From: Shewanella sp. MBTL60-112-B2 | GTDB lineage: Bacteria > Pseudomonadota > Gammaproteobacteria > Enterobacterales > Shewanellaceae | NCBI RefSeq assembly: GCF_019655055.1 | Contig: NZ_BPFA01000005.1 | Coordinates: 1-64,000 of the forward strand | Reading direction: 5' to 3' | Length of the DNA: 64,000 nucleotides | In this document: piece after piece, positions 8,560-18,442 of the stretch | Layout: each line of letters opens with the position of its first letter | Position numbering within the stretch: position 1 is the stretch's first letter | Made by a program: the position numbers and the translations under genes | The notes under the pieces: model-generated | What the model saw: only the letters and a program-made list of their open reading frames with translations | Databases searched by the model: none | What the model was told of the DNA's origin: nothing

Positions 8560-9681
8560 ATGAAAAAAAGACCCGAGATCTGGCTAATCACCAGTTTAAT
8601 GATGTTTCCTCAAATCGTTGAGACTATCTACAGCCCCGTGTTACCTCATATCGCTACAGCCTTTGATGTCAGCCAGCACGCCGCCTCGCAAACCCTATCA
8701 ATATACTTTGTCGCATTTGCTCTAGGCATCATTTTTTGGGGACGCTTAGCCGATATCATAGGCCGCAAAAGCACAATGTTACTGGGCTTACTGAGCTACG
8801 GCGTAGGCTCCCTGATTGCTCTTCAAAGTGTTGAGTTCGAACACCTGTTATTTGCACGTAGCTTGAGTGCATTTGGTGCTGCGGTAGGTTCAATAGTGAC
8901 TCAAACTATACTGCGCGACAGCTTTGAGGGAGCAGAGCTAAGCAAGGTATTTTCAATTATGGGCATGGGGGTAGGAATTAGCCCTGCGCTTGGACTGATC
9001 TTAGGTAGCATTCTTGCCAGTGAGTTAGGCCATAGAGGCGTATTTTTAGGATTGGCAATACTAGCGGCTATCTTGCTGTGGTTGTGTGTTTGGCGACTAC
9101 CGGAAACTAAAAACACAAACCATAAGGCCGCCCCCTTGAAACCTCTAGCGGTTAAAATGCTCAATGACATAATGCTATGGCGTAACGCCTTGTTGGTTGC
9201 ATGCTTTAATCTGATGCTTTTTGGCTATTATTCACTAGCCCCTTTTATGTTTAGCCAACTTGGACTCACCGAGAAACAGTTTGGCGCAAGCGGCATAGCA
9301 CTAGCCATTGGGGTGCTCGCAGGAAGTGCTAGTAATAAACGCTTAATTAGTAAGGGGTGGCCTGTCGATACTTTGATCTCCTTAGCCTGTATTGCCTCTT
9401 TAATAGGAGCAATAGGCGTGCATCTGAGCCAGTCTAGCCTGTTATTTTTACTGCCGATGATGTTAACCGTGTTCGGATTTGGCATCGCCATTCCCAATAT
9501 TTTGAGTCAGGCGCTGCTCAATTATAAAGAGGTTGCCGGTACTGCAGGGGCATTATTTGGCTTAGCTTATTATCTGCTATTAGGTGCAGGACTGGCATTA
9601 GCAGCAATCAGCCATAATTTAGCCGAACTGCTATTGTTCAGTGCATTACTTAGTACAGCGCTCTCCCTCAAAAAGTGCTAG
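8560..9681 (+). CDS. Bcr/CflA-type multidrug exporter (MFS)
   Basis: This 373-residue inner-membrane protein has about 12 hydrophobic helices. MFS motif A is GRLADIIGRKS near residue 65, and the stretch ILRDSFEGAELSKVFSIMGMGVGISPALG is the typical Bcr/CflA helix 4-5 region. It should export drugs or metabolites by proton antiport. Two ATGs lie 6 bases apart (8554, 8560); GGA directly abuts the first, so the second, with a 6-base spacing, is preferred. Its divergent AraC neighbour probably regulates it. Confidence 0.88.
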   Translation: MKKRPEIWLITSLMMFPQIVETIYSPVLPHIATAFDVSQHAASQTLSIYFVAFALGIIFWGRLADIIGRKSTMLLGLLSYGVGSLIALQSVEFEHLLFARSLSAFGAAVGSIVTQTILRDSFEGAELSKVFSIMGMGVGISPALGLILGSILASELGHRGVFLGLAILAAILLWLCVWRLPETKNTNHKAAPLKPLAVKMLNDIMLWRNALLVACFNLMLFGYYSLAPFMFSQLGLTEKQFGASGIALAIGVLAGSASNKRLISKGWPVDTLISLACIASLIGAIGVHLSQSSLLFLLPMMLTVFGFGIAIPNILSQALLNYKEVAGTAGALFGLAYYLLLGAGLALAAISHNLAELLLFSALLSTALSLKKC

Positions 9682-9740
9682 CAGCCTTAAGTTAACTAAT
9701 CACCGTTAATCATTAACCAACAAGAGCTTATTGATCCTTT

Positions 9741-9790
9741 TGTCGATCGCAAAAGTAACCTGACACATCCCGCTACTTTTGCGATCGACA
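9741..9790. repeat. Perfect 17-bp inverted repeat in intergenic region
   Basis: TGTCGATCGCAAAAGTA at 9741-9757 is repeated as its exact complement at 9774-9790, with a 16-base loop. There is no T-run after the right arm, so it is not a standard terminator; a run of Ts lies before the left arm. It could be an operator, a structured 5' element of the next gene or a mobile miniature repeat. The rest of the 273-bp gap shows nothing recognisable. Confidence 0.9.
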
Positions 9791-9954
9791 CGGCAGTTTA
9801 GTATGTTGAACATTGGCAAAATATGGGGCTTAATCCAAAAGCTTACCGCTGGCAGGATTAACATCCAAATTCCCCACAACTCAATGGCTCAATAGCCCGC
9901 ATACTTCACACCTCGTAAGTAGTGTTATCTATTGGTCGCAAATAAGGTATTACA

Positions 9955-10623
9955 GTGATCTCTAGACTTCCTAAATGGGTTGAGTATGGTGCGTTTATTC
10001 TGGCTTTTACGGCAGGCAGCGTGAATGCTATCGGCTTGCTTGGATTTGAACATCAATCGGTTTCTCACCTGTCTGGCACCGCAACCTTAATCGGGACTCA
10101 GCTTTTAAGCTCGTCACCTACGGTATTGTTTCACCTGCTGGGGATCTTAGTCAGCTTTATGTTTGGTGCGACGATTTCAGGCGCCTTCTTATCTGGCAGC
10201 AGCGTTAAACTAGGGCGTCATTACGATACCTTACTACTTATCGAGGCTGGCTTACTGCTAGTTGCCATCTATCTACTGCAAGATGGCACCTATTACGGCC
10301 ACTATATGGCATCGGCGGCCTGCGGCTTACAGAATGCACTAGCAACCACCTATAGCGGCGCTATCGTGCGCACCACTCATGTCACAGGAATATTCACCGA
10401 CTTAGGTATCATGCTCGGCGGCATCTTGAAGGGAGAAAAGTTTGATAAACGTAAAGCCGTACTGTTTATGCTTATCATTGCAGGTTTTATCTCTGGCGGC
10501 GCCTTAGGCGCTTACCTGTTTGCTAAGCTGCAATTCTTTGCCCTACTCGCCCCCGCTGCCATCTGTATCGCACTGGCTATGAGCTACCGATTTTATAAGG
10601 CTTTAAATCGCCCGAAGCCTTAA
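9955..10623 (+). CDS. DUF1275 (YoaK-type) membrane protein
   Basis: This 222-residue protein with six hydrophobic helices matches DUF1275: FTAGSVNAIGLLGFEHQSVSHLSGTATLIG at the start and AACGLQNALATTYSGAIVRTTHVTGIFTDLGIMLG in the middle, both family signatures. The start codon is GTG with AAGG 8 bases upstream. The family is found in the inner membrane and its function is not known; a transport role is often guessed. Confidence 0.88.
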   Translation: MISRLPKWVEYGAFILAFTAGSVNAIGLLGFEHQSVSHLSGTATLIGTQLLSSSPTVLFHLLGILVSFMFGATISGAFLSGSSVKLGRHYDTLLLIEAGLLLVAIYLLQDGTYYGHYMASAACGLQNALATTYSGAIVRTTHVTGIFTDLGIMLGGILKGEKFDKRKAVLFMLIIAGFISGGALGAYLFAKLQFFALLAPAAICIALAMSYRFYKALNRPKP

Positions 10624-10759
10624 TATCAGACCTTAGGTAACACCAAAGAAGAGTTGTTACCACTTTGTTACTATCAAATAAAGTGTGTACCATTATGGCT
10701 AATTAAAAATGAGCCATATCATTGAACATAAAATGCATATGGCCAAAAAGGACTTTGGC

Positions 10760-12748
10760 ATGAAGCATACATCAACCTCCCTCGCTATTTTATTCCTCCT
10801 ATCAGCCTGTGGAGGTGGCGGAGATGACGCAAAAATACCTCCAGTAACAGAGACTCCTCCAAATGTCGAAACACCCGAACCAAGTAAAGTGATAATCAAT
10901 TCTGCAAACTATGAATTAATTAATATCTTCTCTTGGACAGTTCCAGAGGCGTCGATTCAGCTGGGAATGCTAACAAATAATTACTTAAATATATTGCTAG
11001 CAAGCGATGATTTATCTGTCGAGCATATCTGCGAAAATAGCGGAAGCGCATCCATAGAACTGCTAGATAAAGACAATTCAAATGGCGTTTCCACTGGAGA
11101 TGAAGTCAATATTGATTACGCTAATTGTCAAAGTAACGCACTGAATACTATTGTAAGTGGCAAACAACACCTACTCATTAATGCCCTATCTTCAGACTCA
11201 TCAGAGCTGATCTCTGATTTTGATATTAGCAGTGAGTCTAATGGTGATATCACCCAAGTTTTAGGCGCGTTTAAAGTGCTAAACCGTAACAGCACAAGCC
11301 AAGATTACCTTTCAGTTGAGCATAGCTCCGATGTTAAGTTCTCATATTTAGATATGACTGATACTTGGTCTACGCTATTTGTTGAAAAAACCATAAACAA
11401 CATCGATAAAACTTATGACATTACATTTAATTTCCAACTTTTATCTGATGGTTTAGAAAGCATAGTGAGCTGTGAAACGAAAGATGAAGTATCTGGCTTA
11501 ATTTACGGCGAACCTAATATCTTTTCCATCTACTGCTATGGAGGAGAGAACTCACTACTACACGTTAAAAACTCATTTGAGACAGAGGAAGATGGTGTCG
11601 GTAGCGTTTCTAACAGCCAAGAATCTTTTACGTTTTCTCATCATTTTGAAGACACTACTGAAGGGGATTTATTTCAACCTATTACGCAGATTTCTATGGA
11701 TTTTATGTTTGATCTAGCAACAGCAAACATACAAGATCTGCGAATGGAATCTGTTATTGTTGACGGTATCCAGCATTTTGCATATGTCATTGGCTCTAGC
11801 TTCAGCGACGGCTCGAAAGGCAATATCCACAAAGTTAATTTAGCGACCATGCAATCAAAAGAGCTTGTATCGACTCAAGGTATTATCAAGCTCGCTCGGC
11901 TTTCAAAAAATGGTGATCGACTGTATCTGCTAGAAAAAACTGAAACAATCGAAGGCTACGACTATTCAAATGTTAGTATTTATAGCACCGAAAATCTGTC
12001 CACGGTTTCGAGTATAGATTTTAATCAAATCATTAAGGATACTTGTCATTCATGCGAAGCCACTCATATAACGATTTCAGATATCATTACCTCCCCAACA
12101 GAAAATGACACTTGGTTTGCAGCCGCTTATTTCTCAATAGGTGGAAATGATAAACACCAATTGTTTATGTTAGACACAAATGGTGTCGTTGCTTCTTCAC
12201 CAATAATAGATAATAACAACTCTGTTTGGTACGGTGATCGAATAAGTCTAGCCATCAACTCAGATCACAAGCTGTTTACCCTACATAAAGAGAGAAATAA
12301 CAGCGATCAATGGTTAAGTCAGTTTGAACTAAACGCAGGCTCTATCGAGTTTATAAAAAAAGTTAAAGCTAATGATGGTGAAAGTACAAACAACATCATT
12401 TTGATGGGCAGTGCTAATGGCCTAGTGTTTACAGAAAAAGGAAAGTTTTTTAATGCTGAGACACTCAATTTAGAATGGAGTGCGCCTTTTGAGCCTTGGA
12501 TGGAAGCTAAACCATACCCTTTAATAATTAGTAGTGAACTAAATAAAGTTTATCAGCTACATGGAAGTAACTGGGAGCCAAGTTTCAAAACATTCTCACT
12601 CGATACTGGTACTTATATTAACCTAGAAAAAGCAGATTTTATTGAAGGGGCTTATCAAGGATTAATTATCAGTAACGGAGGAGCTGGATATATTGTCACT
12701 GTTGCACCAAATAAAATTACTCGAATAGGTAAGAGTTACCTTCCCTAA
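10760..12748 (+). CDS. Large lipoprotein of unknown function
   Basis: The 662-residue product begins MKHTSTSLAILFLLSACGGGGDD, a type II signal with lipobox LSAC, followed by a Pro/Thr/Glu linker, so it is probably anchored in the outer membrane. An AAGGA site 7 bases before this ATG selects it over two upstream in-frame ATGs. The second half contains repeated strand patterns (VNLATMQSKELVSTQGIIKLARLSKNGDRLYLLEK, FELNAGSIEFIKKVK, FSLDTGTYINLEKA) reminiscent of a beta-propeller, but I cannot assign a family. It converges with ppiB across a hairpin. Confidence 0.75.
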   Translation: MKHTSTSLAILFLLSACGGGGDDAKIPPVTETPPNVETPEPSKVIINSANYELINIFSWTVPEASIQLGMLTNNYLNILLASDDLSVEHICENSGSASIELLDKDNSNGVSTGDEVNIDYANCQSNALNTIVSGKQHLLINALSSDSSELISDFDISSESNGDITQVLGAFKVLNRNSTSQDYLSVEHSSDVKFSYLDMTDTWSTLFVEKTINNIDKTYDITFNFQLLSDGLESIVSCETKDEVSGLIYGEPNIFSIYCYGGENSLLHVKNSFETEEDGVGSVSNSQESFTFSHHFEDTTEGDLFQPITQISMDFMFDLATANIQDLRMESVIVDGIQHFAYVIGSSFSDGSKGNIHKVNLATMQSKELVSTQGIIKLARLSKNGDRLYLLEKTETIEGYDYSNVSIYSTENLSTVSSIDFNQIIKDTCHSCEATHITISDIITSPTENDTWFAAAYFSIGGNDKHQLFMLDTNGVVASSPIIDNNNSVWYGDRISLAINSDHKLFTLHKERNNSDQWLSQFELNAGSIEFIKKVKANDGESTNNIILMGSANGLVFTEKGKFFNAETLNLEWSAPFEPWMEAKPYPLIISSELNKVYQLHGSNWEPSFKTFSLDTGTYINLEKADFIEGAYQGLIISNGGAGYIVTVAPNKITRIGKSYLP

Positions 12749-12760
12749 CCTAGAAACAAA

Positions 12761-12784
12761 TGCAGTCTCTGCCACGAGACTGCA
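12761..12784. terminator. Hairpin between convergent genes
   Basis: A perfect 9-bp stem (TGCAGTCTC with its complement) and a 6-base loop sit between the lipoprotein and ppiB. On the minus strand it is followed by TTTGTTT, so it best fits termination of ppiB. Confidence 0.55.
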
Positions 12785-12804
12785 TACAAATTATGCCTTA
12801 AAAG

Positions 12805-13299
12805 TTACTGCTTAATTGTGACTTTCTCAATCACTATGACTTCTCTTGGTACATCATCATGGTCGCCTTTAGACGTTGTTTTAGCACGGCCGATTTTAGT
12901 GACTACATCCATACCTTTAGTGACTTGGCCAAATACTGCATAACCCCAGCCCGCATTAGTGGTCGCCGTGTGATCTAAAAAGCTATTGTCGGCTAAGTTA
13001 ATAAAAAACTGACCCGTTGCAGAATGCGGTGCGTCGGTGCGCGCCATAGCGATGCTGCCACGCACATTCTTAAGGCCTCGGTTGGCTTCGTTGACGATGG
13101 CCGCTCTAGTAGGCTTCTCTTCCATTTCGGCAGTAAATCCCCCACCTTGGATCATAAAGCCTTTTATGACTCGATGAAAAATCGTGCCCTCAAAAAAACC
13201 GTCTTGGCAGTACTTGATAAAGTTCTTAGAACTGACAGGTGCCTTCTCCAGATCGAGTTCAATCTCAATATCACCTAAATTGGTAGTCAAAATAATCAT
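12805..13299 (-). CDS. ppiB: Cyclophilin-type peptidyl-prolyl isomerase, PpiB-like
   Basis: This 164-residue cytoplasmic cyclophilin catalyses cis-trans isomerisation of prolyl bonds. The family core is intact: [15 protein letters not shown] (catalytic Arg in FHRV), [21 protein letters not shown] and [10 protein letters not shown]. There is no signal peptide. A GTG at 13308 in the same frame would add three residues; the ATG at 13299 aligns with the family N-terminus and is preferred. It appears to be a single-gene unit. Confidence 0.93.
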   Translation of the reverse strand: MIILTTNLGDIEIELDLEKAPVSSKNFIKYCQDGFFEGTIFHRVIKGFMIQGGGFTAEMEEKPTRAAIVNEANRGLKNVRGSIAMARTDAPHSATGQFFINLADNSFLDHTATTNAGWGYAVFGQVTKGMDVVTKIGRAKTTSKGDHDDVPREVIVIEKVTIKQ

Positions 13300-13680
13300 A
13301 GTACTCACACTCTCATCATGCGTTTAATGCTGCTAAGGCAACATTTTACTCCTAGTTAAGTAGAAATTACATTTTTAACTCAGAGACTAGCTTTAGCCTC
13401 ACAGGCTAGTAAAGCACATGCTAAACCACCTAGTTCAAAGCCATATATATAGATAACACTAAACTACAACACAAAACGTCAAAAAAATGACTCGAGCTTT
13501 GATTTGTAAGGGTTTTTGTCACATATAGCCAGACTCAAGTGTGGTCAAAATCACGTTATTAACCAAGATAAGTCGATAAAATCTAATCTAGTAAACAGCT
13601 TTAACCACCAATAAACAAAAAATATAAAACAATAAATATAAATCATTATTTTAAAACAGAAAAAATAACAAGGAAAAACA
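13300..13680. promoter_or_regulatory. Intergenic region with a CRP-like site
   Basis: This AT-rich divergent gap holds TGTGGTCAAAATCACG at 13540-13555, close to the CRP consensus TGTGA-N6-TCACA (one mismatch in each half). It lies about 126 bp before the Tat-exported aminotransferase gene. AAGGAAAAACA directly before 13681 provides its ribosome site. Nothing else is evident. Confidence 0.35.
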
Positions 13681-15066
13681 ATGAACCATAAACCTGAAGC
13701 CAACTTGGAAAATGTAGGACGCCGAGGATTTTTAAAAACCACCACAGGCGTTGCACTTGCAGCAGTCGGAACAAGTTTACTGCCAGCCACTGCACATGCC
13801 AGCAGTGACAATCATATTGAGCCTTTTCACGGTCACGGCTCAGGGCACGGTTTCTGGAACAAGGTTCGCAATGAGTTTATCCTAAACAAACGCACGACCT
13901 ATATGAACATAGGTACCTCAGGCACCATGCCTAAGCGTGTTTTGAAAGACTATAACCGCGCCAATGAGCAAATCTCTATTAACCCTTGGAACAGCAATAT
14001 TCCTACCCTAGATTATGCCAAGCAGATTGCCCCAAGCTTTGGTGCCGATGAGCATGAACTCGTGCTTTGTCGCAACACTACCGATGGCTTATGTACCATT
14101 ATCAATGGCCTACAATTTGAATATGGCGACATCATCTTAACCACTAATCACGAGCACCCAGGCGTGACTACGCCGCTCAAACATGTTGCAGAGCGTTATG
14201 GTGCCGAAGTCATCGAGCTCGCTATCCCTGTTTATACTCCTGGTAACGACGTCAGCGTTGATGACTATGTTCAAGTCTTTGCCGATGCCGTAAACCAATA
14301 CGGTAACCGTGTTCGTTTAATGGTGTTCTCACACGTCACCTTTACCACAGGTACCACTCTGCCAGCTAAGCAGATCTGTAAAAAGGTCGCGATTCCAAAC
14401 GGTATCGTCACTTTAATCGATGGCGCACATACACCTGGCATGTTTAACCTAGATTTTCATGATATCGACTGTGACTTCTACTCGGGTGCAGGCCACAAGT
14501 GGCAGTGCGGCCCAGGTGCTACAGGCTTCCTATACGTACGTAATAACGCTAATCGTTTATACGAGTTCTGGAGCGATCGCGAAACACCGCTATGGTTTAT
14601 TAATAGCTCATCGACCGCCACTGCAGTACAAGCTAGGTTGCAATCGATTGGTCAAGATAACTACCCTGCAAAACGTGCACTGGCTAACGCTTGTGCACTG
14701 TGGGATGAAATTGGTCGTGATGCAATTGAAGAGCGTATTCTAGATTTAAGCGCCCTATGTAAAAAAGAATTGGCCAAGAAATTCCCAGAGGCAATGATCT
14801 TCGCCCCTAATGTCCGCAAGCTATCAAGCGGCCTGACGTCTTTTAATCCATTCGATGATCTGAATAATGGCGAGCTACTTACTGAGTTCCGCGACCGTTT
14901 ACATGAAGAGTATGGTTACATCGTAAGAACCACCTCTTTCTACTTAGATCAGTACGATACGGTTAAGACATACTCTCTGCGTATTTCTACTCACCTTTTC
15001 CATGACAACGATGATGTTAAAGGCTTAGTTAAGGCGATGAAGCAACTTTATCGTGAAATGAAATAA
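13681..15066 (+). CDS. Tat-exported class V PLP-dependent aminotransferase-like enzyme
   Basis: The 461-residue product has a twin-arginine signal (GRRGFLKTTTGVALAAVGTSLLPATAHA, cleavage near residue 40) and then a class V aminotransferase fold related to isopenicillin-N epimerase-like and cysteine-desulfurase-like enzymes. The cofactor residues are visible: LCRNTTDG near the PLP phosphate, TLIDGAHTPG with the Asp that contacts the pyridine nitrogen, and SGAGHKWQCGPG with the Schiff-base Lys. The substrate is unknown. Export of a folded, cofactor-loaded PLP enzyme to the periplasm is consistent with Tat. A strong terminator follows. Confidence 0.88.
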   Translation: MNHKPEANLENVGRRGFLKTTTGVALAAVGTSLLPATAHASSDNHIEPFHGHGSGHGFWNKVRNEFILNKRTTYMNIGTSGTMPKRVLKDYNRANEQISINPWNSNIPTLDYAKQIAPSFGADEHELVLCRNTTDGLCTIINGLQFEYGDIILTTNHEHPGVTTPLKHVAERYGAEVIELAIPVYTPGNDVSVDDYVQVFADAVNQYGNRVRLMVFSHVTFTTGTTLPAKQICKKVAIPNGIVTLIDGAHTPGMFNLDFHDIDCDFYSGAGHKWQCGPGATGFLYVRNNANRLYEFWSDRETPLWFINSSSTATAVQARLQSIGQDNYPAKRALANACALWDEIGRDAIEERILDLSALCKKELAKKFPEAMIFAPNVRKLSSGLTSFNPFDDLNNGELLTEFRDRLHEEYGYIVRTTSFYLDQYDTVKTYSLRISTHLFHDNDDVKGLVKAMKQLYREMK

Positions 15067-15082
15067 TAAAATAAGAACCAAT

Positions 15083-15132
15083 AAAAACGGCCCAGTTGTT
15101 ATGATTTACATAAAAAACTGGGCCGTTTTTTT
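15083..15132. terminator. Bidirectional terminator between convergent genes
   Basis: A 15-bp stem (AAAAACGGCCCAGTT and complement) with an 18-base loop ends in seven Ts and is preceded by an A-run, so it can serve the aminotransferase gene and the leftward GGDEF-EAL gene. Confidence 0.88.
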
Positions 15133-15168
15133 ATCTTGTCATCTAACAATTAGCCTTGGCTAACTGAC

Positions 15169-17514
15169 TCACTCCATTTGTTCAGCAAAACCGGCATCCT
15201 GCTGATCTCGAAGCAGCAACTGGGTAAACTCTTCTGCCGGAACAGGACGACTAAATAGATATCCCTGACCATACTCACAATTATGTTGCTGTAAAAACAG
15301 CGCTTGCTCATCGTTTTCAATTCCCTCGGCAACTACCTTAAGTTTTAACGATTTAGCCATCGCCAGTATCGCCGATACCAAGGATGCATCAGATGAGCTC
15401 GTTGTCATCTTATTGATAAAGGCGCGATCAATTTTCAGCTTAGTAAACGAAAACTTCTGCAAATAACTTAACGCCGAATAACCTGTACCGAAATCATCAA
15501 TAGATAGGCCTATGCCGAGCTGCTTAAGATAAGCAAGCATCTGCATCAAGGCATTATCTTGCTCTATCAAGAGGCTCTCGGTGACCTCCATATCCAGCTG
15601 ACTAGCAGGAAGGCCTGTTTGCACCAACACATCGACAATACGCGCCTGCAACGCCTCACAATACCTAAATTGCACACTAGAGAAGTTGATGGCTATCTTA
15701 ATTGGGCTAATCAACTGCCATGCAGCAGCTTGAGTACAGGCCTCCAGCAAAACAATGTCACCGAGACGGTGGATTAAACCATTTTTCTCCGCCAAAGGGA
15801 TAAAATCCTCCGGCGAAACAAAACCCAGTTCACTGTCGGTCCAGCGCATAAGCGCTTCGGCGGCGACGATCTTACGGCTGACGAGATCTAAGATAGGTTG
15901 GTAATAGATCTCAATATCACCTTGTTGCAAAGCTTGATGTAAACGTACGTTGAGGGCAAAACTACGCTGCACATCAAGGTTCATCTGCTCATCGTAAAAA
16001 TTAAAACCATTTCTGCCCATATCTTTTACGCTGTAAAGCGCCGTGTCTGCGCGTTTCAGTAATGTCGAAGCATTGGTTCCATCTTTAGGGTAAACAGACA
16101 TACCGATACTTGCCGAGACAAAAAACTCTTGCTGCTCAATGCGAAATGGCTTTTCAAACACAGATAAAATACTACTCGCCACTAACTTGGCTGAGTCTTG
16201 ATGCTGGATCTCCGGCACTATCACCAAGAACTCATCACCACCTAAGCGAGCCACAATATCACTGGTACGAACTGACTTGAGTAGCCGCTTACTAGCTTGC
16301 TTTAATAACAGATCTCCGGCGTGATGCCCCACTGTATCATTGACCTGCTTGAAGTTATCGAGGTCGATAAACAGCAACAGAATTTTAGTCTGTTTCACAT
16401 CGGCTCTGCGGATCAACTCCTGCAAGCGAGCCATGCCATGAGTACGATTGGCTAGATTGGTTAATTCATCATGAGTCGCCTGATATTCCAGCTTGCTTTC
16501 AGACTCCTTACGCTTAGAGATCTCTTCATGTAACTGAGTATTTTGCATCGCCAGTTTTTGTTGTTGTTCTGAAGATAACTCCACCTGGGTCTGTAACACT
16601 AAATTGGCGTTATTCACCCGCATCAGATAAATAAGCCCTAGGAATACCGGCAGTGCCAACAAAGAAATTCCCACGATAAACCACGTAGAAGTGAAAATAT
16701 CTTGCTCACTAACTGGCTTAAACCAACTTTCTAACACCAGTGACGTTGAACCGACCTTTTTCTCAAAGTAGATGATGCTAGCATTATCGCTGTAATAACG
16801 AGTCTTACCAAGTGCTACATCAGATGCACAACCTTGTAGAGAGTTCCAAACCAGTATGTCTCCAATTGGAGTGACCAAAGTTAAGCAACTGCCACTGTCG
16901 AGATGCTCTTGGGTCGAGAGCAGTTTAATCAGCAGCTCTGTGTTTAAACTGGCCACTAGAATCGCAACCGGTTTATTTTGGTGATAAATGGTCTGCAGCA
17001 ACTGAATAACAGGGCCATCGACACCTTTCACTATGTGCAGTTTATGGCTTTTGGTTTCCATCTCTTTTAAAGGAAGTTGCTTAATATCAAACGCTACCTC
17101 AGGCCGAGTATTAACAATAACTGTTTGCCCCATCCCGACAATCATTACTCTGGTATAGATCAGCTGATCATCCATCATATTTAATTGGCTGAAGTTCTCT
17201 ATCATCTGAGTAAGACTAAATAAACTCGAACCCAGTCCATATTGCAACGACATACCCGCGGCTAAATTTGAAAAATAGGTATTAACGTCACGCTTCTGAC
17301 TCAGATTGGCAATATTCTTTTCACTGGCATCGAAGAAAAAACTCAAGTTTTCGGTGTAATTACTCACACGTAAATTAAGTTCGCTATTTTGTGACTCTTT
17401 TAAACGACTCTGACCTAAGTTAGTTACAGTCAAAATAAGGATTAAATAACCACTCAATAAAATGCCCGCAATGATGATCGCGGTCTTGCTGTTAAACCAT
17501 TTAAAGTGCTTCAT
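15169..17514 (-). CDS. Membrane GGDEF-EAL cyclic-di-GMP enzyme
   Basis: This 781-residue protein has an N-terminal membrane helix (AIIIAGILLSGYLILILTV), a periplasmic sensor of about 240 residues, a second helix near residue 280 (WFIVGISLLALPVFLGLIYLM), a short coiled coil, then GGDEF (RLGGDEFLVI near residue 425) and EAL (AAEALMRWTD near 553, DDFGTGYSAL, VVAEGIEN) domains. Both motifs are intact, so either synthesis or hydrolysis of c-di-GMP, or both, is possible. It starts one base after the stop of the periplasmic binding-protein gene, so the two are coupled; the binding protein may feed a ligand signal to the periplasmic domain. Confidence 0.92.
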   Translation of the reverse strand: MKHFKWFNSKTAIIIAGILLSGYLILILTVTNLGQSRLKESQNSELNLRVSNYTENLSFFFDASEKNIANLSQKRDVNTYFSNLAAGMSLQYGLGSSLFSLTQMIENFSQLNMMDDQLIYTRVMIVGMGQTVIVNTRPEVAFDIKQLPLKEMETKSHKLHIVKGVDGPVIQLLQTIYHQNKPVAILVASLNTELLIKLLSTQEHLDSGSCLTLVTPIGDILVWNSLQGCASDVALGKTRYYSDNASIIYFEKKVGSTSLVLESWFKPVSEQDIFTSTWFIVGISLLALPVFLGLIYLMRVNNANLVLQTQVELSSEQQQKLAMQNTQLHEEISKRKESESKLEYQATHDELTNLANRTHGMARLQELIRRADVKQTKILLLFIDLDNFKQVNDTVGHHAGDLLLKQASKRLLKSVRTSDIVARLGGDEFLVIVPEIQHQDSAKLVASSILSVFEKPFRIEQQEFFVSASIGMSVYPKDGTNASTLLKRADTALYSVKDMGRNGFNFYDEQMNLDVQRSFALNVRLHQALQQGDIEIYYQPILDLVSRKIVAAEALMRWTDSELGFVSPEDFIPLAEKNGLIHRLGDIVLLEACTQAAAWQLISPIKIAINFSSVQFRYCEALQARIVDVLVQTGLPASQLDMEVTESLLIEQDNALMQMLAYLKQLGIGLSIDDFGTGYSALSYLQKFSFTKLKIDRAFINKMTTSSSDASLVSAILAMAKSLKLKVVAEGIENDEQALFLQQHNCEYGQGYLFSRPVPAEEFTQLLLRDQQDAGFAEQME

Positions 17515-17515
17515 G

Positions 17516-18442
17516 TTACTGGTAAGTTTCTACTACAGCTTGTTCGAAATATTTTTGATAATAATGAAAAACCGTCGGGTAATGTTTTTTCACTAACTTG
17601 TTATAGCTACCATCCCCGCGGATCATTTTCAGATATTCATTAAAGGCTTTCCTCAGTTGAGGCGAGTCCTTACGAAAGCCTATCGCCATTCTCTGATCTT
17701 CAGAAATTGGGCCGATTATCTTGATTGCATTTGGCCATTTTTCTATCGCTATCAGAGAATCAGCCACATCTAATAAGGTCGCTTCTGCTTCTATACTCAG
17801 CAGGAAAGGCACCATCTCATTGAGCTGCAATTGTTTCACTGGCAAAATCACATTGGCTTGAGTCGCATAAAGATTGTAAAGATCGGGATCAAGGCAAGAC
17901 TGCTTCATTGCCAGGATATCACGCTGTTTCAGCAAATCTTTCACCAGAGCGACATCCTCAGGTGTAGAGCCTGTTGGCGTAATAGGGTTAAGATCGGAAC
18001 TCGTACGCGCAACAAGCCATACCGCAGAGGGGAAGTAGTCATCGGAAAAATCAACTAACTCTTCACGCCAATCCAAGATAGTCAGGCCGTTGGCTATTAC
18101 ATCACCAACTATCGGCTCAGACTCGCCATAAACCACCTGGTTATTAATAAATTGGCCATTACGCCCAGTCAACTTACCAAAAACATCGGTCCATTTGGCT
18201 GGTACAAACTCATATTCCACGCCAAGATAATCGGCAAAGTTTTGCATCAGCTCAATATCGAGGCCGCTATGGGTGATTTTATTGCCTTCTGAATATTGAG
18301 ACACAAAATTAGCATAGGGCACACCAAGATGGCGTAATACCCCCTCAGCTTTAATCTCGGCTAAATCCCTTGCCATGACTTGAGACGCTAATACTCCAGA
18401 AAAAATGAATATTACCAGCTGAATGATGAATCTTGATTTCAT
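17516..18442 (-). CDS. Periplasmic solute-binding protein (SBP_bac_3), sensor partner
   Basis: The 308-residue product has a signal peptide (MKSRFIIQLVIFIFSGVLASQVMA) and an amino-acid-type family 3 binding fold (LRHLGVPYANFVS, GLDIELMQNFADYLGVEYEFVPAKWTDVFGKL, IGFRKDSPQLRKAFNEYLKMI). AAGGTG six bases before the ATG at 18442 favours it over the ATG at 18457. There are no ABC permease genes nearby; instead it is translationally coupled to a GGDEF-EAL gene, so I infer a signalling rather than a transport role. The ligand is unknown. Confidence 0.88.
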   Translation of the reverse strand: MKSRFIIQLVIFIFSGVLASQVMARDLAEIKAEGVLRHLGVPYANFVSQYSEGNKITHSGLDIELMQNFADYLGVEYEFVPAKWTDVFGKLTGRNGQFINNQVVYGESEPIVGDVIANGLTILDWREELVDFSDDYFPSAVWLVARTSSDLNPITPTGSTPEDVALVKDLLKQRDILAMKQSCLDPDLYNLYATQANVILPVKQLQLNEMVPFLLSIEAEATLLDVADSLIAIEKWPNAIKIIGPISEDQRMAIGFRKDSPQLRKAFNEYLKMIRGDGSYNKLVKKHYPTVFHYYQKYFEQAVVETYQ

